A stretch of 64,000 nt of DNA from NCBI GenBank assembly GCA_001600355.1, contig BCJU01000001.1:827178-891177 (forward strand), written 5' to 3'. The translations under genes and the position numbers were made by a program. Source of the DNA: Meira nashicola. Lineage: Eukaryota; Basidiomycota; Exobasidiomycetes; Exobasidiales; Brachybasidiaceae. The notes below the pieces were generated by a model that made no database searches, was not told where the DNA came from, and was given only the letters and a program-made list of their open reading frames with translations. Below, piece by piece: positions 10,193 to 20,415 of the stretch. The first letter of the stretch is position 1. Each line of letters opens with the position of its first letter.

Positions 10193-10748
10193 TTATGCCA
10201 AAACTTGAGCGGCACGGAAGTACAAACGAACAACGAAGCCAACACCAACGAAGAAGAGGGCAGAACGTAAATAAGACAAAACTTCGTTTGAGGTTACGAT
10301 ATAAGCAACGTTGAATGCAATACGGCTTGCAACGTAACCGAAAGATAAAGCGTTCAATTCTTCAGCTGGCAATTTGGCCTATGAGTAGAAATATAAGATT
10401 AATGTAAGTTTTATATTCTTAAACGATTCATCTTTCAGTCATACTCACCACATTACCGACCACAACAGCAGCAGCGAACCAACCGATTTGCTCTAATCCA
10501 TTTTGTTGAGCAGCTTCGGCACGTAAGAATGCTTCATCGGTTGCAGTCTTTTTTTCCTTTCTATTAACACTTGCAACGAATTTACGTGGACTTACATTTG
10601 TGAATTTACCACCACTTAAAGCAATAATTGCAAAAATATGAGGTGCTAAACATAAACCAAATGCAAGTGGAACTGCATATAATGAATAATTTGGTGTTCC
10701 TTTACCGGTTAAAGCTAAAATTTGATCGTAAAAAGTACGGCTAGACAT
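10193..10748 (-). CDS. MAPEG-family membrane protein
   Basis: A two-exon gene on the minus strand: exon 1 is 10748-10449 and exon 2 is 10378-10193. The 70-nt intron starts GTGAGT and ends TCATAG, phase 0. The product is 161 aa with four hydrophobic segments, at roughly residues 21-45, 85-100, 110-127 and 137-155. The order and spacing, with EQIGWFAAAVVVGNV, then ELNALSFGYVASRIAFNVAYI and a final FFVGVGFVVRLYFRAA, fit the MAPEG fold (membrane-associated proteins of eicosanoid and glutathione metabolism), a family of glutathione-dependent transferases and peroxidases. Fungal members are mostly uncharacterised, so the substrate is unknown. Confidence 0.75.
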
Positions 10749-11452
10749 TTTGAAAGAATGTGTTATGGTAGTGAAGGAAGAAGATATGTTTGGTTGGCAT
10801 GAATTGCAAATACCTAGTCTACATACATATTTTCATTTGTAGAACCTATTCCCACATCACCTCGGTGATTGGTTTGGTAGCATGCACTTTAACCGTACTT
10901 CTTCTTGTGGAGTACTTGTTCTCTACTTTTACGCCCGGTTCGTTCATTTGCCTGCTGAACGTGCGTGAATTATCAAAATTAGCGTAATTTGTGAACAACT
11001 CTGTGTTATATAATCAGTAGGCGGAATGTGATTATTTAATCGCTGTCGCTATTTTATTTTTTTTGTCTTAGCGCCATTCTCAATTTCCCTTTGTTCTTGG
11101 TTTAAAATTAACCGCACTTAACCAGTGTACTTTGCTTCTCCGCTTTGCTTTTCTCTTGTATATGCATGAAATGATTTCCAGGATCCCTTTGTTCTTCTCA
11201 TTGAAGACCGTGGTATTTTGACCAAAGAAACAGCTCATCTTTTCCTTTGAGGATGAATTCGATTGTGCTTTTTGAATAATGCTGAGTTGACACACATTGA
11301 CCGTCTGTGCGGCATATTGCCAATGTCGCACCAACCTTGGTGCAGTCATGAGGAGGGATGGATATTCAGGAACGATGTAGGCAATACTATTCATCAACTT
11401 GAACTCATTCCACCAACATATCTATGGGAAGTCGCCATCAACACATGTAAAG
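10749..11452. promoter_or_regulatory. Divergent promoter region, MAPEG / ABC transporter
   Basis: An inverted CCAAT box (ATTGG) is at 10868-10872 and a TATA-like TATATAA at 11007-11013, the latter on the ABC-transporter side. CTAGTCTACATACATA near 10814 resembles the recurring TAGACTAC-type motif. No coding exon could be supported here. Confidence 0.4.
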
Positions 11453-14400
11453 ATGAAGCGACCCAAAGGAGCAAAAAAAGGTAGTTCGCCATCAGCTGCA
11501 GTGGCTTCAATCAACCCTCGTGGATCGATCAAGTTAATCTTTTCCAAATTGTCCAAACGTGATCATCTTCTCTTCTTTCCTGCGATCGCATGTTCTATAG
11601 GAGTAGGAGTTCTGCCAACACTAATGGCAAAAGTGATCGGTTCTGCTTTCGATTCATTCACACAATATAATCGAGATCAATTAAGTCCAGAATTGGTGCC
11701 ACAATCACAGAAAGATGCATTTATGCATTCAATCGTTGGAGTAATTTGGAAGTTTTGCGCTTTAGGTGTTGGAACGATGATTTTAAGTACATCAATGATA
11801 AGCCTTTGGATTGTTATTGGTGAACGTGTAGCAAAAGAATGGCGTTTACAAACATACACAAAAATGGACGAAAATGATATGAGTTGGTATGAAGTTACAC
11901 TTTCAAAAAATGCTGGAGTGAGTTCAATCGGAGAAAGTGTTGGTGCGGGTGGATTGATGGCAAAATTCTCAAGAGAAACAGATGAAATTCGAGCCGCTGC
12001 CAGTCAAACTTCCGGACAAATGATTGAATCATTAGCAACACTTTTGTCAGCTTTAATCTTGGCTTTCATATCTTCTTGGTCACTTACATTTGTTGTCCTT
12101 TCCACAATTCCTGCAATGATGGTTATGGTACATTTTGTTCAAAAACGTGCAACAATTTGGCATTTAATGGATATGGAGAATATGGCAAAAGCAGGAAAAG
12201 TGTTAGAGCAATCTGTTCAAGCGATCACAACAGTTAAAGCATTCAATTTGCAGTCTAGGCAATTGTACGAGCTTATGCAATCGATTCATAAAACCATCAT
12301 TGCTTGGAACAAACTTGCTTGGATTTATGGTGGAAGACTGGGAGTGATGGCTTGGATGGGATTGATGATGTTTGCTACAGGATTTTGGTATGGTGGTTAT
12401 TTGGTTCAATCCAACAAAGCAACACCTGGTCAAGTCTTTACCACGTTTTGGAGTTGTGTAATCGTGGGAAATACAGTAGGTCCAATGATTCAACGTCTAA
12501 CTTTTCTTGAATTAGGTAAAGTTGCAGCCGCAAGCTTAACAAAGATTGTTCAGCCTGCAGAAGAAAGAGATCGAACTCAAAAACCTCAAATTGATGAAAC
12601 ACTCTCATTCAATGACGGTTTCGAATCAGCAGCACCAGGCAAAGAACACTTTACCAGATTTTCAGGTGATGCAGACGATATGATGACTCGGATCAAAAAA
12701 CGTGTTCCTTCTATTGAGTTGGCTTTACCCAATACGCCTACGTCAAAAGCTTCTTTTTATTCAGACGACAAGTCTACCAGAAGACTTTTAACAAAAAGAT
12801 CAAAATTGTCCCACCTGCCAATCTCGCCAACATATGCACGACCGATGAAGCGTATTTGGCCAACAAGGTCATGCGAAGGAGAGTTGGATCTACAGCACAT
12901 AACTTTTGCTTATCCTTCCCGTACGGAAGATGTGGTTTTATGCGATATTAGTATGTTCATACCCGCAAAAGAGACAACATTTATCTTGGGACAAAGTGGA
13001 TCGGGTAAATCTACGGTCTCTCATTTATTGTTGGGACTCTACGACAATTATAATGGATCAATTTTATTGGACGAACAAGATTTGCAATTTTTGGATCCAA
13101 TTTGGCGAAGATCGCACATTTCTGCAATCGATCAAAATCCAATCATCTTTGATATGACCGTTCATGACAATATCGCTTTGGGTTTGTGTGGAAGGGTGAA
13201 TGAAGATATTCAATTTCAGGAAAATCACGTTCCAAAACTTTCACGTAAACGGGTTATTGAAGCATGCAAGATGACTTTATTGGATGCAGATATTCGAAAG
13301 ATGCCGAACGGATATGACACAAGGCTAGGTGTGGGTGGAGTAGACTTGAGTGGCGGTCAAAAACAAAGATTAGCACTTGCAAGAGCAATTATAAGTGATC
13401 CTACAGTATTGATCTTAGATGAAGCAACAAGTGCATTGGATATAATTAATCGGTCTTTAGTTATGGCTTTAATTCGACAATGGCGTAAGAATAAGACAAC
13501 AATCATTATCACTCATGATTGGAAGCAAATCGATCAAGAAGATTATGTGTATATGATGGAATCGGGTAAAATTGTTGAACATGGTTATAGAACTCAACTT
13601 GCACATATTCAAGGAGGCAGATTTGCACGTCAAATCGAAGAAGAAGGGCAAGAAGATATAGGAAAAGATGTTCCAAGTCCGACTGGCATGGAATGGCGTG
13701 CGTCTAAAGCATTATTAAATCAAACTTCATTCGCAGCTTCTCAACAGCAGTTTCTCGCGCAAAGACAGCATCATCGTGCTTCACGATGGGCTGCTAGCAT
13801 CTTTCCTGGAGGCGGATGGGAGGAATACATGACAGATGTTGTTCCGGTCCGAAAAACACATATTCCTAATAGACCGATTAGCAGAGAAGTGATGATGGCT
13901 TCAGAAAATTTACCAAATTATCCATCACCTTCTGTTACTCGAATCACGCACAAACAATCTTCGTCTTCCATTTCAAGTTTGACATCCTCAACATCCACTT
14001 TGACTGGAGCAGGTAGTGTTGGACATCATGCGAAATTGAGACCGCTTAGATTACCGCAAGAACAGCAAATTCGCAATGTGGTACAAGATGGAATGCAACA
14101 AAGTCTAAAGAACAGTAGCGTTGCCGTTAGCGCTCGTAGACCCGATCAACCTCTACGAAAGATGTGGAGTGAAAATGAATTGGATCAATACACCGTTCAT
14201 GTGCAAGAATATGATGAAGTTCAACAAAAAATACCTCACGATAAACGAAAGGCAAAAGAAGGTTGGATATACGATGTGGACGAAAAGGGCGATGATGTGA
14301 AACAAGAAAGCAGTACATCTTTCAGTCGTCTATTTTTTGGAGCTCTACGAATCATCTGGACAACCCAACCAAAGAAGATTCTATTTCTAGTTGGTCTGTT

Positions 14401-16096
14401 GTGCACAATTCTTGGCGGATGTGTTCAACCAACATTTTCGTTTATCATGGGCAAACTTCTCGCAACGATGGCAACTTCTAATGCACAAGGAACTGTCACA
14501 CAACTTTCATCAATCGTAATCGGATTGGCATTTGCTGATGGTGCTATGCAATGTTTACGATTTGCACTCTTACAACTTTCTGCCAATTATTGGGTAGAAT
14601 CTATCCGACGTGAAGCTGTTAAACGAACTTTTCTTCAAGATAAATCTTGGTATGATAGAGAAGAGAATTCAAATGCAACTCTTATTACTCGTTTGATAAA
14701 AGATCCAGAAGATGCGAAAGGATTTATTAGTAGAATTATAGGTGAAATCTTGGTCGTTCTAACGATGATGTGTGTCATCTTTGTTTGGGCAATCATCGTT
14801 TCATGGCAATTAACTTTGGCAGGTTTGGCTTTAGGACCTATATTTTATTTCGTAATTTCGATTCAGTCCAAGATTATGCTACATTACGAAAAGCAAAATA
14901 AACTTCAACGAGAACGTGTGGCGAAGCAATTTTATATGATGATCAGACATGTTCGTGAAATTCGTGCAATGTCACTTCATCAAGTCTTTAAAGAGAATTT
15001 TACGGATGCCGTTGGATGGACAACGATGAACGCAATTCGTTCTGCTCCTTATAGTGGATTCGCATACGGTTTAAAAGATGCATGCACATACATTGCCCAA
15101 GCATTTTTATATTATATAGGCGCAATTCTGCTTATAAAAGGATTATTAACACTTGCAAGCATGATTATTGTATTTAACTTGATCATCTTTGGTATCACTT
15201 TTGCAGCAAATATTTTGGCTTATTTACCCAACATGACCAAATCCATAAAAGCTATTCATGATGTCGAATCATTGTTACATATGAATACACACAATTCAAC
15301 CGAACATGCAGGTCAATCGATGCCGCCTTTATTAGGTTCATTCGCATTCCACAATGTCACATTCGCTTACCCACAACGACCCGATCGACTTATTTTGGAC
15401 AATTGCTCTTTTACTATACGTCAAGGAGAAAAGGTTGCATTGGTTGGTCAAAGTGGATGCGGAAAAAGTACGATTATATCACTTCTTCAACGATTATACG
15501 AGCCTACAGATGGTGTGATTGTGATGGATGATCAATTTCCACTATCTAAAATTGCTGTTCAACATTTACGCGACCATTTAACATCTGTTTCTCAGCAGAC
15601 TGACTTATTTGATGATTCAATACGTAACAATTTGTTACTTGCAAATCCAAATTTGACAGAAGCAACGATTTGGTATGCGTTAGAAATCGCATGTGCTGCC
15701 GAATTCGTTCGATCTTTGGAAAAAGGTTTAGATACGATCGTTGGAGAGAAAGCAAGTACAATCTCTGGTGGTCAAAAACAAAGAATTGCGATAGCACGTT
15801 GTTTAGTACGTCAACCTTCGTTCCTAGGTGGAAGAGCTTCAATTCGAATTTTAGACGAATGCACTTCTGCTTTGGATCCTGAAAATCAACAAAAAGTTTT
15901 GAAAAATTTGTTGACTAATCAAGATCATCTGACAACACTCATTGTTACGCACAAGTTGGAATTAATGAAAGCTTGTGACCGTATTTTGGTTTTGCAAAAC
16001 GGAAAGGTAGTACAAGATGGTCATTACGAACAACTTATACGACAGAAAGGCGGTCCATTTTCTAAATTAGCCAATGCAGGTGAATGGGGTGCATAA
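11453..16096 (+). CDS. Full-length ABC-B transporter, Ste6-like (lipopeptide pheromone exporter type)
   Basis: A single-exon gene of 1547 aa from ATG 11453. The frame is open further upstream only from a TTG, which I rejected as a start. Order is TMD1-NBD1-linker-TMD2-NBD2. NBD1 has Walker A GQSGSGKST near residue 512, signature LSGGQKQR near 633 and Walker B ILDEATSALD near 655. A ~220-residue Ser-rich linker follows. NBD2 has GQSGCGKST near 1333, ISGGQKQR near 1437 and ILDECTSALD near 1466. The Cys in DECTSALD, a short insertion before that Walker B (FLGGRASIR) and the long linker recall fungal Ste6, the exporter of farnesylated mating factor at the plasma membrane. A general multidrug exporter of the same ABC-B family is the alternative. 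No CaaX pheromone gene was seen nearby. Confidence 0.75.
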   Translation: MKRPKGAKKGSSPSAAVASINPRGSIKLIFSKLSKRDHLLFFPAIACSIGVGVLPTLMAKVIGSAFDSFTQYNRDQLSPELVPQSQKDAFMHSIVGVIWKFCALGVGTMILSTSMISLWIVIGERVAKEWRLQTYTKMDENDMSWYEVTLSKNAGVSSIGESVGAGGLMAKFSRETDEIRAAASQTSGQMIESLATLLSALILAFISSWSLTFVVLSTIPAMMVMVHFVQKRATIWHLMDMENMAKAGKVLEQSVQAITTVKAFNLQSRQLYELMQSIHKTIIAWNKLAWIYGGRLGVMAWMGLMMFATGFWYGGYLVQSNKATPGQVFTTFWSCVIVGNTVGPMIQRLTFLELGKVAAASLTKIVQPAEERDRTQKPQIDETLSFNDGFESAAPGKEHFTRFSGDADDMMTRIKKRVPSIELALPNTPTSKASFYSDDKSTRRLLTKRSKLSHLPISPTYARPMKRIWPTRSCEGELDLQHITFAYPSRTEDVVLCDISMFIPAKETTFILGQSGSGKSTVSHLLLGLYDNYNGSILLDEQDLQFLDPIWRRSHISAIDQNPIIFDMTVHDNIALGLCGRVNEDIQFQENHVPKLSRKRVIEACKMTLLDADIRKMPNGYDTRLGVGGVDLSGGQKQRLALARAIISDPTVLILDEATSALDIINRSLVMALIRQWRKNKTTIIITHDWKQIDQEDYVYMMESGKIVEHGYRTQLAHIQGGRFARQIEEEGQEDIGKDVPSPTGMEWRASKALLNQTSFAASQQQFLAQRQHHRASRWAASIFPGGGWEEYMTDVVPVRKTHIPNRPISREVMMASENLPNYPSPSVTRITHKQSSSSISSLTSSTSTLTGAGSVGHHAKLRPLRLPQEQQIRNVVQDGMQQSLKNSSVAVSARRPDQPLRKMWSENELDQYTVHVQEYDEVQQKIPHDKRKAKEGWIYDVDEKGDDVKQESSTSFSRLFFGALRIIWTTQPKKILFLVGLLCTILGGCVQPTFSFIMGKLLATMATSNAQGTVTQLSSIVIGLAFADGAMQCLRFALLQLSANYWVESIRREAVKRTFLQDKSWYDREENSNATLITRLIKDPEDAKGFISRIIGEILVVLTMMCVIFVWAIIVSWQLTLAGLALGPIFYFVISIQSKIMLHYEKQNKLQRERVAKQFYMMIRHVREIRAMSLHQVFKENFTDAVGWTTMNAIRSAPYSGFAYGLKDACTYIAQAFLYYIGAILLIKGLLTLASMIIVFNLIIFGITFAANILAYLPNMTKSIKAIHDVESLLHMNTHNSTEHAGQSMPPLLGSFAFHNVTFAYPQRPDRLILDNCSFTIRQGEKVALVGQSGCGKSTIISLLQRLYEPTDGVIVMDDQFPLSKIAVQHLRDHLTSVSQQTDLFDDSIRNNLLLANPNLTEATIWYALEIACAAEFVRSLEKGLDTIVGEKASTISGGQKQRIAIARCLVRQPSFLGGRASIRILDECTSALDPENQQKVLKNLLTNQDHLTTLIVTHKLELMKACDRILVLQNGKVVQDGHYEQLIRQKGGPFSKLANAGEWGA

Positions 16097-16175
16097 CAAG
16101 CAGCCTTTCTGTATATTCTCTCAGATGTGTACATTATTATCTCAAATATTGAATTGATTATTGTTTGTCTATATG

Positions 16176-17417
16176 TTAAATGTTTGTGTTCGCTTTCTCC
16201 TCCGTCACTTTTTGAGGGGGAGCTCGACGGGAATCGCGCAAAGCTTTGCTCTGCTTTTTATTCTGTTCATCTTCCCAATGTTGACGATTTTCCAGTCCCT
16301 CTTGCCCTGCTTTACTCAACAAACCAACCACTAATTCACACGTACGTACGCTTTCATCGTTTGCAGGGATGGCATACGTGACCAACCGTGGATCAACATC
16401 CGTATCAATCACACCAATCGTAGGTACACCAGCTTGAGTAGCCTCATTGATGGCATAAAGATTGCTTTTTGGATTCAAGACAACAATCAAATCTGGTTTC
16501 AATCGTTGTGTGGCTAAATTGAGCGGATCTGCTTCGATTTCTCCATTGCCTCTTGAGCGACCGCGTGCATTTCTTTTACTATCCTTTTCGCTCTGCTCCT
16601 CTCGAAGATATTCTTCATATTCATCAACATTTGATAAAATTGCACGACCTAGCACCTTGGGAGCATTACTCAATGTACCTGGCAACCAACGTCCGCCAGT
16701 GACATGGAATCCATTCTTGCCCAACCTTTTTGCAGCGGTAACGATTGCATGTTCTGTTCCTTCCGCCGTTCCCAAAAAGACCACTACACCATCTCTATAC
16801 ACAGTTTCCTTAACCACTTTGCATGCCAATCGCAAAGCAGGTAAGGTGAAGCGCTCGACATCAATGATCGTTTGACCATTCCGTGTACCATATACAAACC
16901 CAGCAGACGCTCGCGAAAGAGATGACTTTGCATGTCCAACATGCGCTGTTGCTGCCATCAAGTGAGAAACGGTTAATTGACGTGCTGTGATGGGATTCAA
17001 ACGTCCATGATGCGGCCTGTATGAATTCTCGCGAGTTTGCGTAGATCCCAAGTCGGCCAAATTGCGTAAACGTGCTTGACGGACATGAAGTCTTTCTCTT
17101 TCTTGATCTATTGCAGCTTGTCTTTCGTTAGCTTTAAGATTATCATAATATTCTTTTGAAGAAATTTGTGGGTCCGCATCCCTAACACTGCCTTCCGAAG
17201 CAGTAAGAGAAACTTGTGCCTCTTGTAGATGTGCAGAAGAGCTGACACTGAATGCTCTTACATTCGAGCATAAGGAGCGACTGACCGAGCCTGACATTAC
17301 CGCATGGCCATTGCTGCCAAGCATATACCTTGACGTACTGGCTAAAGGACTAGCCATGACTATCACAATTCCCACTCCTAGCAAATGATGGTGAGATCTT
17401 TCCACTTGGATTGTCAT
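16176..17417 (-). CDS. MRP4: Mitochondrial small-subunit ribosomal protein uS2m (Mrp4-type)
   Basis: A single-exon gene of 413 aa. The uS2 core spans roughly residues 135-380: HLMAATAHVGHAKS, GFVYGTRNGQTIIDVERFTLPALR, FLGTAEGTEHAI, TGGRWLPGTLSN, RLKPDLIVVLNPKSNLYAINEA, and VPTIGVIDTDVDPRLVTYAIPANDES, the last being the classic uS2 signature. Mitochondrial origin is indicated by the Ser/Arg-rich N-terminus. ATG 17357 (MASPLASTSRYM...) would give a cleaner targeting presequence than the first ATG at 17417, so the start is uncertain by 20 codons. A charged insertion (DSKRNARGRSRGNG) interrupts the core. The tail is charged. It is convergent with the ABC transporter and divergent from the Hsp70 gene. 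Confidence 0.92.
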   Translation of the reverse strand: MTIQVERSHHHLLGVGIVIVMASPLASTSRYMLGSNGHAVMSGSVSRSLCSNVRAFSVSSSAHLQEAQVSLTASEGSVRDADPQISSKEYYDNLKANERQAAIDQERERLHVRQARLRNLADLGSTQTRENSYRPHHGRLNPITARQLTVSHLMAATAHVGHAKSSLSRASAGFVYGTRNGQTIIDVERFTLPALRLACKVVKETVYRDGVVVFLGTAEGTEHAIVTAAKRLGKNGFHVTGGRWLPGTLSNAPKVLGRAILSNVDEYEEYLREEQSEKDSKRNARGRSRGNGEIEADPLNLATQRLKPDLIVVLNPKSNLYAINEATQAGVPTIGVIDTDVDPRLVTYAIPANDESVRTCELVVGLLSKAGQEGLENRQHWEDEQNKKQSKALRDSRRAPPQKVTEEKANTNI

Positions 17418-17987
17418 AAAAAATTACACGCTTCCTTAAAATTATACACCAGTCTTCCGACCCTGTCCTGGCTCTGCTTACGTATGAAAATTGAAACGCA
17501 GTGTTACTTTTTTTAACCAATACAAATTTCCACTAACGGCTGCGGACGGAGCAATACAAATTCTTCCCAATCTTGTAATGCAACACATTTACAGGCGTCA
17601 CGCGTATGTCAAAGCCAAGGGAAGAAAAGTGTAAGGCAAAAAAAGTATTTCTTCCCAAACACAGAAATGCGAGAGCTAGTGCGGTTGCTCAACCAAATGA
17701 TGCACCAATTCTGAGCTTATGGTGCATCTTCTTATGCGAAGCGTGGCGAGATATTCCTTTCGTTTTCCTACTTTCCTGCTTTGGTACCCTTGTCTAGAAT
17801 TTTTCAAGACGGGGCTCAGGCGCGCGCGCTTGCCTTTTTAGAATTTTTTTTTTGTTGCTGCTAAAATCTTCTCAGTCTTTACCATCTTCTCGCCTTGGAG
17901 CGATCTTTACCTCTAACAACCAAAAAAAAAGGACTTTTCAAAACACATTTCTTTGTGTATTGATTACCATACATATAAACAAACAAG
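17418..17987. promoter_or_regulatory. Divergent promoter region, uS2m / SSB Hsp70
   Basis: A CCAAT box is at 17517-17521. GC-rich CAGGCGCGCGCGC lies near 17819 and pyrimidine-rich tracts precede the Hsp70 start. No convincing heat-shock element array was found, which would fit constitutive Ssb-type expression. Confidence 0.4.
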
Positions 17988-20041
17988 ATGTCCGCCGAAA
18001 TTCCCGCTGCGTCTGATGACGTTTACCAAGGTGCCATCGGTATCGATTTGGGTACCACTTACTCTTGTGTTGGTTGGTGGACCAACGAACGTGTGGAAAT
18101 CATTGCCAATGACCAAGGTAACCGTACCACACCTTCTTACGTCGCTTTCACCGAATCTGAACGTTTGATTGGTGATGCCGCAAAGAACCAAGCTGCCATG
18201 AACCCTCGTCAAACCGTTTTCGATGCTAAACGTTTGATCGGACGTCGTTTTGATGACCCAGAAGTCAAGAAAGATATGACCAACTGGCCTTTCACCGTCG
18301 TTGACAAAGAAGGAAGTCCATTCATTGAAGTTGAATACTTGGGTGAAAAGAAGCAATTCTCTCCTCAAGAAATCTCTGCTATGGTTTTGACCAAGATGAA
18401 GGAAATTGCCGAAGCAAAGATCGGTAAAGAAGTTAAGAAGGCAGTTGTCACAGTTCCCGCATACTTCAACGACTCTCAACGTTTGGCAACCAAGGATGCA
18501 GGTGAGTTTTTCTCTTGGGGACTGTGTGCGCTGGGATTACACAAATATTCCATGCTAAGACTGAGATCATCGTTTTAGACGATGTATGCAGAAGACAAGA
18601 TATTCATCTTGTTTAGATGAGCGCATGGCCACAATTTCGCCCTTGATGATTTTTTGAGCGTGAAGTACTGACTTTTGATTTTTTTTCTCTATCAGGTACC
18701 ATTGCTGGACTCGAAGTTTTGCGTATCATCAACGAACCTACCGCTGCCGCCATTGCATACGGTTTGGACAGCAAATCCGCAACCGAGAAGAACGTTTTGA
18801 TTTTCGATTTGGGAGGTGGTACTTTCGATGTTTCTTTGTTGAACATCACCGGTGGTGTTTTCGCCGTCAAGGCAACTGCTGGTGACACTCACTTGGGTGG
18901 TGAAGACTTTGACAACTCTTTGTTGGACCACTTTAAGAAGGAATTCGAACGCAAGCACAAGGCAGACATCTCTGGTGACCCACGTGCAACCCGTCGTCTT
19001 CGTTCCGCTTGTGAACGTGCTAAGCGCACTTTGTCAAGTGTTACTCAAACCACCGTCGAAGTTGACTCTTTGTTCAACGGTGTTGACTTCCAAGCAAACA
19101 TCACCCGTGCTCGTTTCGAAGAGATCAACGCTGCTGCATTCAAGAGCACTTTGGACCCTGTCCAAAAGGTTTTGAAGGATGCTAAGATGGCTGCTGATAA
19201 GGTTGACGATATCGTCTTGGTCGGTGGATCTACTCGTATCCCTAAAATTCAATCTCTCGTTTCCGAATTGTTCGGTGGACGTCAATTGAACAAATCCATC
19301 AACCCTGACGAAGCTGTCGCATACGGTGCTGCTGTTCAAGCTGCTGTTTTAACCAACCAAACCAGCGACAAGACTGCTGATCTTTTGTTGTTGGACGTTG
19401 CTCCTCTCTCTCTCGGTGTTGCCATGCAAGGAGACGTTTTCGGTGTTGTTGTTCCCCGTAACACCCCTATTCCATGCTCCAAGACCCGTACTTTCACAAC
19501 CGTTGAAGACAACCAACAACAAGTCACTTTCCCCGTTTACGAAGGTGAACGTACTCAATGCAAAGAAAACAAGTTGTTGGGAGAATTTGAATTGACTGGT
19601 ATCCCACCAATGCCAAAGGGTCAAGCTGAATTGATCTGCACATTCGATGTCACTTCTGACGGTCTTTTGCGTGTTTCCGCTCAAGAACGTACATCTGGAC
19701 GTAAGGCAAACATCACAATCACCAACTCTGTCGGTCGTTTGTCATCCACTGAAATTGAACAAATGATCAAAGATTCCGAACAATTCAAGGCATCCGACAA
19801 AGAATTCCAAGCTCGTCACGATGCTCGTCAAGAATTGAGCCAATACGCTGAAAACGTTGAAAGCACCATCAGCGGACCAAACGTTAACATGAAGCGTAAC
19901 TTGAAGGTTCAAGTTGAACAAGAATTAGCAAAAGCTTTGGAATTGCTTGAAACTGAAGATGCATCTGCTGATGATTACCGTCGCTCTTCTTTGCGTCTCA
20001 AGCGGGCCGTTCAAAAGGGTATGGCCGGTGCAACAAGATAA
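17988..20041 (+). CDS. SSB1: Ribosome-associated Hsp70 chaperone, Ssb type
   Basis: Exons are 17988-18501 and 18696-20041. The 194-nt phase-1 intron (GTGAGT...TATCAG) interrupts the codon for Gly in DAGTIAG. The product is 619 aa. The Hsp70 ATPase domain is complete: [14 protein letters not shown] near residue 16, [39 protein letters not shown] and [14 protein letters not shown]. The substrate domain follows. The protein lacks the EEVD end of Ssa-type cytosolic Hsp70s and ends AGATR; together with the [25 protein letters not shown] start this points to Ssb, which binds nascent chains at the ribosome. Codon choice is strongly biased to C-ending codons (ACC, AAC, ATC, GTC), unlike the AT-ending choice of neighbours, as expected for a very highly expressed gene. 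This is the longest intron resolved in the window. Confidence 0.93.
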
Positions 20042-20415
20042 ACAGTCGGAAAAACACATGTATATTGCATCTTTTATCGCACGGTCCTTTCATTATCCCA
20101 AAAAATTGCTGTAAAGGGTACAATGTCTTCTTTCAGCAACACTTTCATACACATCGATACAATTGTTTCTCATGACATTAATTGATATGATTTTCTCGCA
20201 CGTTTACGAATGAGGCCAATTGTGCATGCAGTTGAAGACGCGCTTATGTTGGTTCTTTTCAGGCGCGTTAGGGAACAACCTATGAATAAGGAGAACATAC
20301 ATAGACTACACTGATACTTTGGCTTGTTTTTATCGGCTACTCTCCACATCCGGGTTTGTCCTGCGTGTTCACCATCTTGCTTGTGAACCACCAGAACTAT
20401 TTTCAACCGTATAAA
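20042..20415. other. Intergenic region, SSB 3' end and carrier promoter
   Basis: Holds the Hsp70 3' region and the upstream region of the carrier gene. TAGACTAC occurs at 20302-20309 (CATACATAGACTACAC). No gene or RNA was recognised. Confidence 0.4.

Noticed and set aside
11399..11452. N-terminal extension of the ABC transporter from TTG 11399
   Set aside because: There is no ATG; ATG 11453 is the first plausible fungal start. The same reasoning moved the starts of the KH gene (22503) and the Ser-rich membrane protein (28957).
18502..18695. Intronic box C/D snoRNA in SSB1
   Set aside because: TGATGA and CTGA occur, but only ~20 nt apart and without a matching outer C/D pair or terminal stem.
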